From Thermococci archaeon (GTDB lineage Archaea > Methanobacteriota_B > Thermococci > Methanofastidiosales > B48-G16): a stretch of DNA of 5,668 bases. The translations under genes were made by a program, and so were the position numbers. The notes below the pieces were generated by a model. It saw only the letters and a program-made list of their open reading frames with translations. It made no database searches and was not told the DNA's origin. The stretch is taken from the NCBI GenBank assembly GCA_030668905.1, contig DAOVEQ010000075.1, positions 1 through 5,668 on the forward strand, read 5' to 3'. Below, piece after piece: positions 5,206 to 5,668 of this stretch (position 1 is the first letter of the stretch; each line of letters starts with the position of its first letter).

Positions 5206-5668
5206 TCATATACTTTTTACCAATATAGTTTGCCATTTTAAAAGCGAATACTGCCAGAAGTATTCCTCCAAATGAATCTACAAGATAATGTTCTCCCAGA
5301 TATACGACTACAAAACTCATAACGAGAGTATTCATAACATACAATGCCTCAATTTTCTTGAAATTCTCTTTTCTGCATATTAAAAAACCCAAAAAAGAAG
5401 CCATTATATGACCGCTTGGAAATGCAGAATATTTTGCTGTAATAATATAGTCAGATACAGGAAAAAGATTTAATCTTATAGGTACTGCTGCTCCAGTCCT
5501 TACGGGAGGGGCTAAAGGAAATATTAGATAAATTGTTGAGTCGACAACAAAACAGATCAATGCTGCAAGAAAATACACCCACGGCTTTTTAGTGAAGAAT
5601 ATGACGCACGCCAATCCTCCCAGAACTAATAACTGGACAAAAAAATAGTAATAGGATGCAAAATATGC
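5177..5668 (-). CDS. PAP2 family membrane phosphatase/phosphotransferase, Aur1-like subgroup (N-terminus outside window)
   Basis: The frame stays open to the right edge, giving 163 residues of a partial protein; a TTG at 5614-5612 could start a 145-residue form but lies within hydrophobic coding sequence that continues upstream, so it is probably an internal Leu. PAP2 enzymes hydrolyse or transfer phosphate from lipid phosphates through a histidine-phosphate intermediate. Visible motifs (fragment numbering) are PLAPPVRTG (51-59), FPSGH (83-87) with the acid/base His, and YLGEHYLVD (123-131) with nucleophile His127 and supporting Asp131. The usual motif-3 Arg, expected as SR six residues before the His, is not present in that form. 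The PLAPP and YLGEHYxVD patterns are closer to inositol phosphorylceramide synthase/Aur1-like proteins than to classical PgpB. About five membrane segments are present. A role in archaeal phospholipid or isoprenoid phosphate metabolism is inferred. Its 3' end overlaps the secreted-protein gene. Confidence 0.87.
   Translation of the reverse strand, partial: AYFASYYYFFVQLLVLGGLACVIFFTKKPWVYFLAALICFVVDSTIYLIFPLAPPVRTGAAVPIRLNLFPVSDYIITAKYSAFPSGHIMASFLGFLICRKENFKKIEALYVMNTLVMSFVVVYLGEHYLVDSFGGILLAVFAFKMANYIGKKYMTTESRPLSP

Noticed and set aside
5177..5614. A complete 145-residue PAP2 protein starting at TTG 5614
   Set aside because: The frame continues without a stop to the right edge and encodes more hydrophobic membrane-type sequence, so the gene is more likely truncated by the window.
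1..5668. CRISPR array, insertion sequence, tRNA or rRNA gene
   Set aside because: No regularly spaced direct repeats, transposase, terminal inverted repeats or tRNA cloverleaf were recognised on reading both strands; the window is nearly all coding.

Overview
The window is a compact stretch of an AT-rich archaeal chromosome. It holds seven protein-coding genes, two of them cut by the window edges, with almost no free intergenic space. The archaeal call rests on four things: a DUF373 membrane protein (a family known essentially from archaea), an MTH1187-type thiamine-binding protein, TATA/BRE-like promoter elements about 24-27 nt before start codons with no Shine-Dalgarno at usual spacing, and heavy use of ATA (Ile) and AGA (Arg) codons. 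A euryarchaeal or uncultivated related lineage fits best, but the sequence does not let me name the organism. No tRNA, rRNA, CRISPR array, insertion sequence or transposase was seen.

Layout, left to right. (1) The C-terminal part of an M48/HtpX membrane zinc protease (3-518, +) overlaps by ATGA a small MTH1187/DUF77 thiamine-binding protein (515-835, +). (2) A DUF373 protein (859-1941, +) has a soluble domain followed by about six membrane segments, and its TATA box lies over the stop codon of the previous gene. (3) A GNAT acetyltransferase (1971-2399, +) appears to have its own leaderless promoter. (4) A corrinoid/iron-sulfur reductase of the reductive dehalogenase (RdhA) superfamily (3412-2396, -) converges on the GNAT gene; the two stop codons share a TTAA palindrome. 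(5) A 104-bp divergent promoter region (3413-3516) separates the RdhA-like gene from a large secreted, multidomain surface-type protein (3517-5205, +) with signal peptide, DUF2341, lectin-like, DUF11 and NEW3/CARDB-like domains. (6) A PAP2-family membrane phosphatase or phosphotransferase resembling the Aur1 subgroup (5668-5177, -), partial at its N-terminus, overlaps the secreted-protein gene by 29 bp at the convergent ends.

The genes do not form one obvious pathway. The left part is a run of same-strand housekeeping or envelope genes. The most notable gene is the RdhA-like protein. It has the tyrosine, asparagine and arginine of the PceA active site at exactly the PceA spacing and a full set of eight ferredoxin-type cysteines. 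It lacks a TAT signal peptide and has no rdhB anchor gene beside it, so it looks like an orphan, probably cytoplasmic, B12-dependent reductase with unknown substrate. I did not find convincing evidence for a wholly new multi-gene system; the remaining findings concern promoter architecture and overlapping gene ends.
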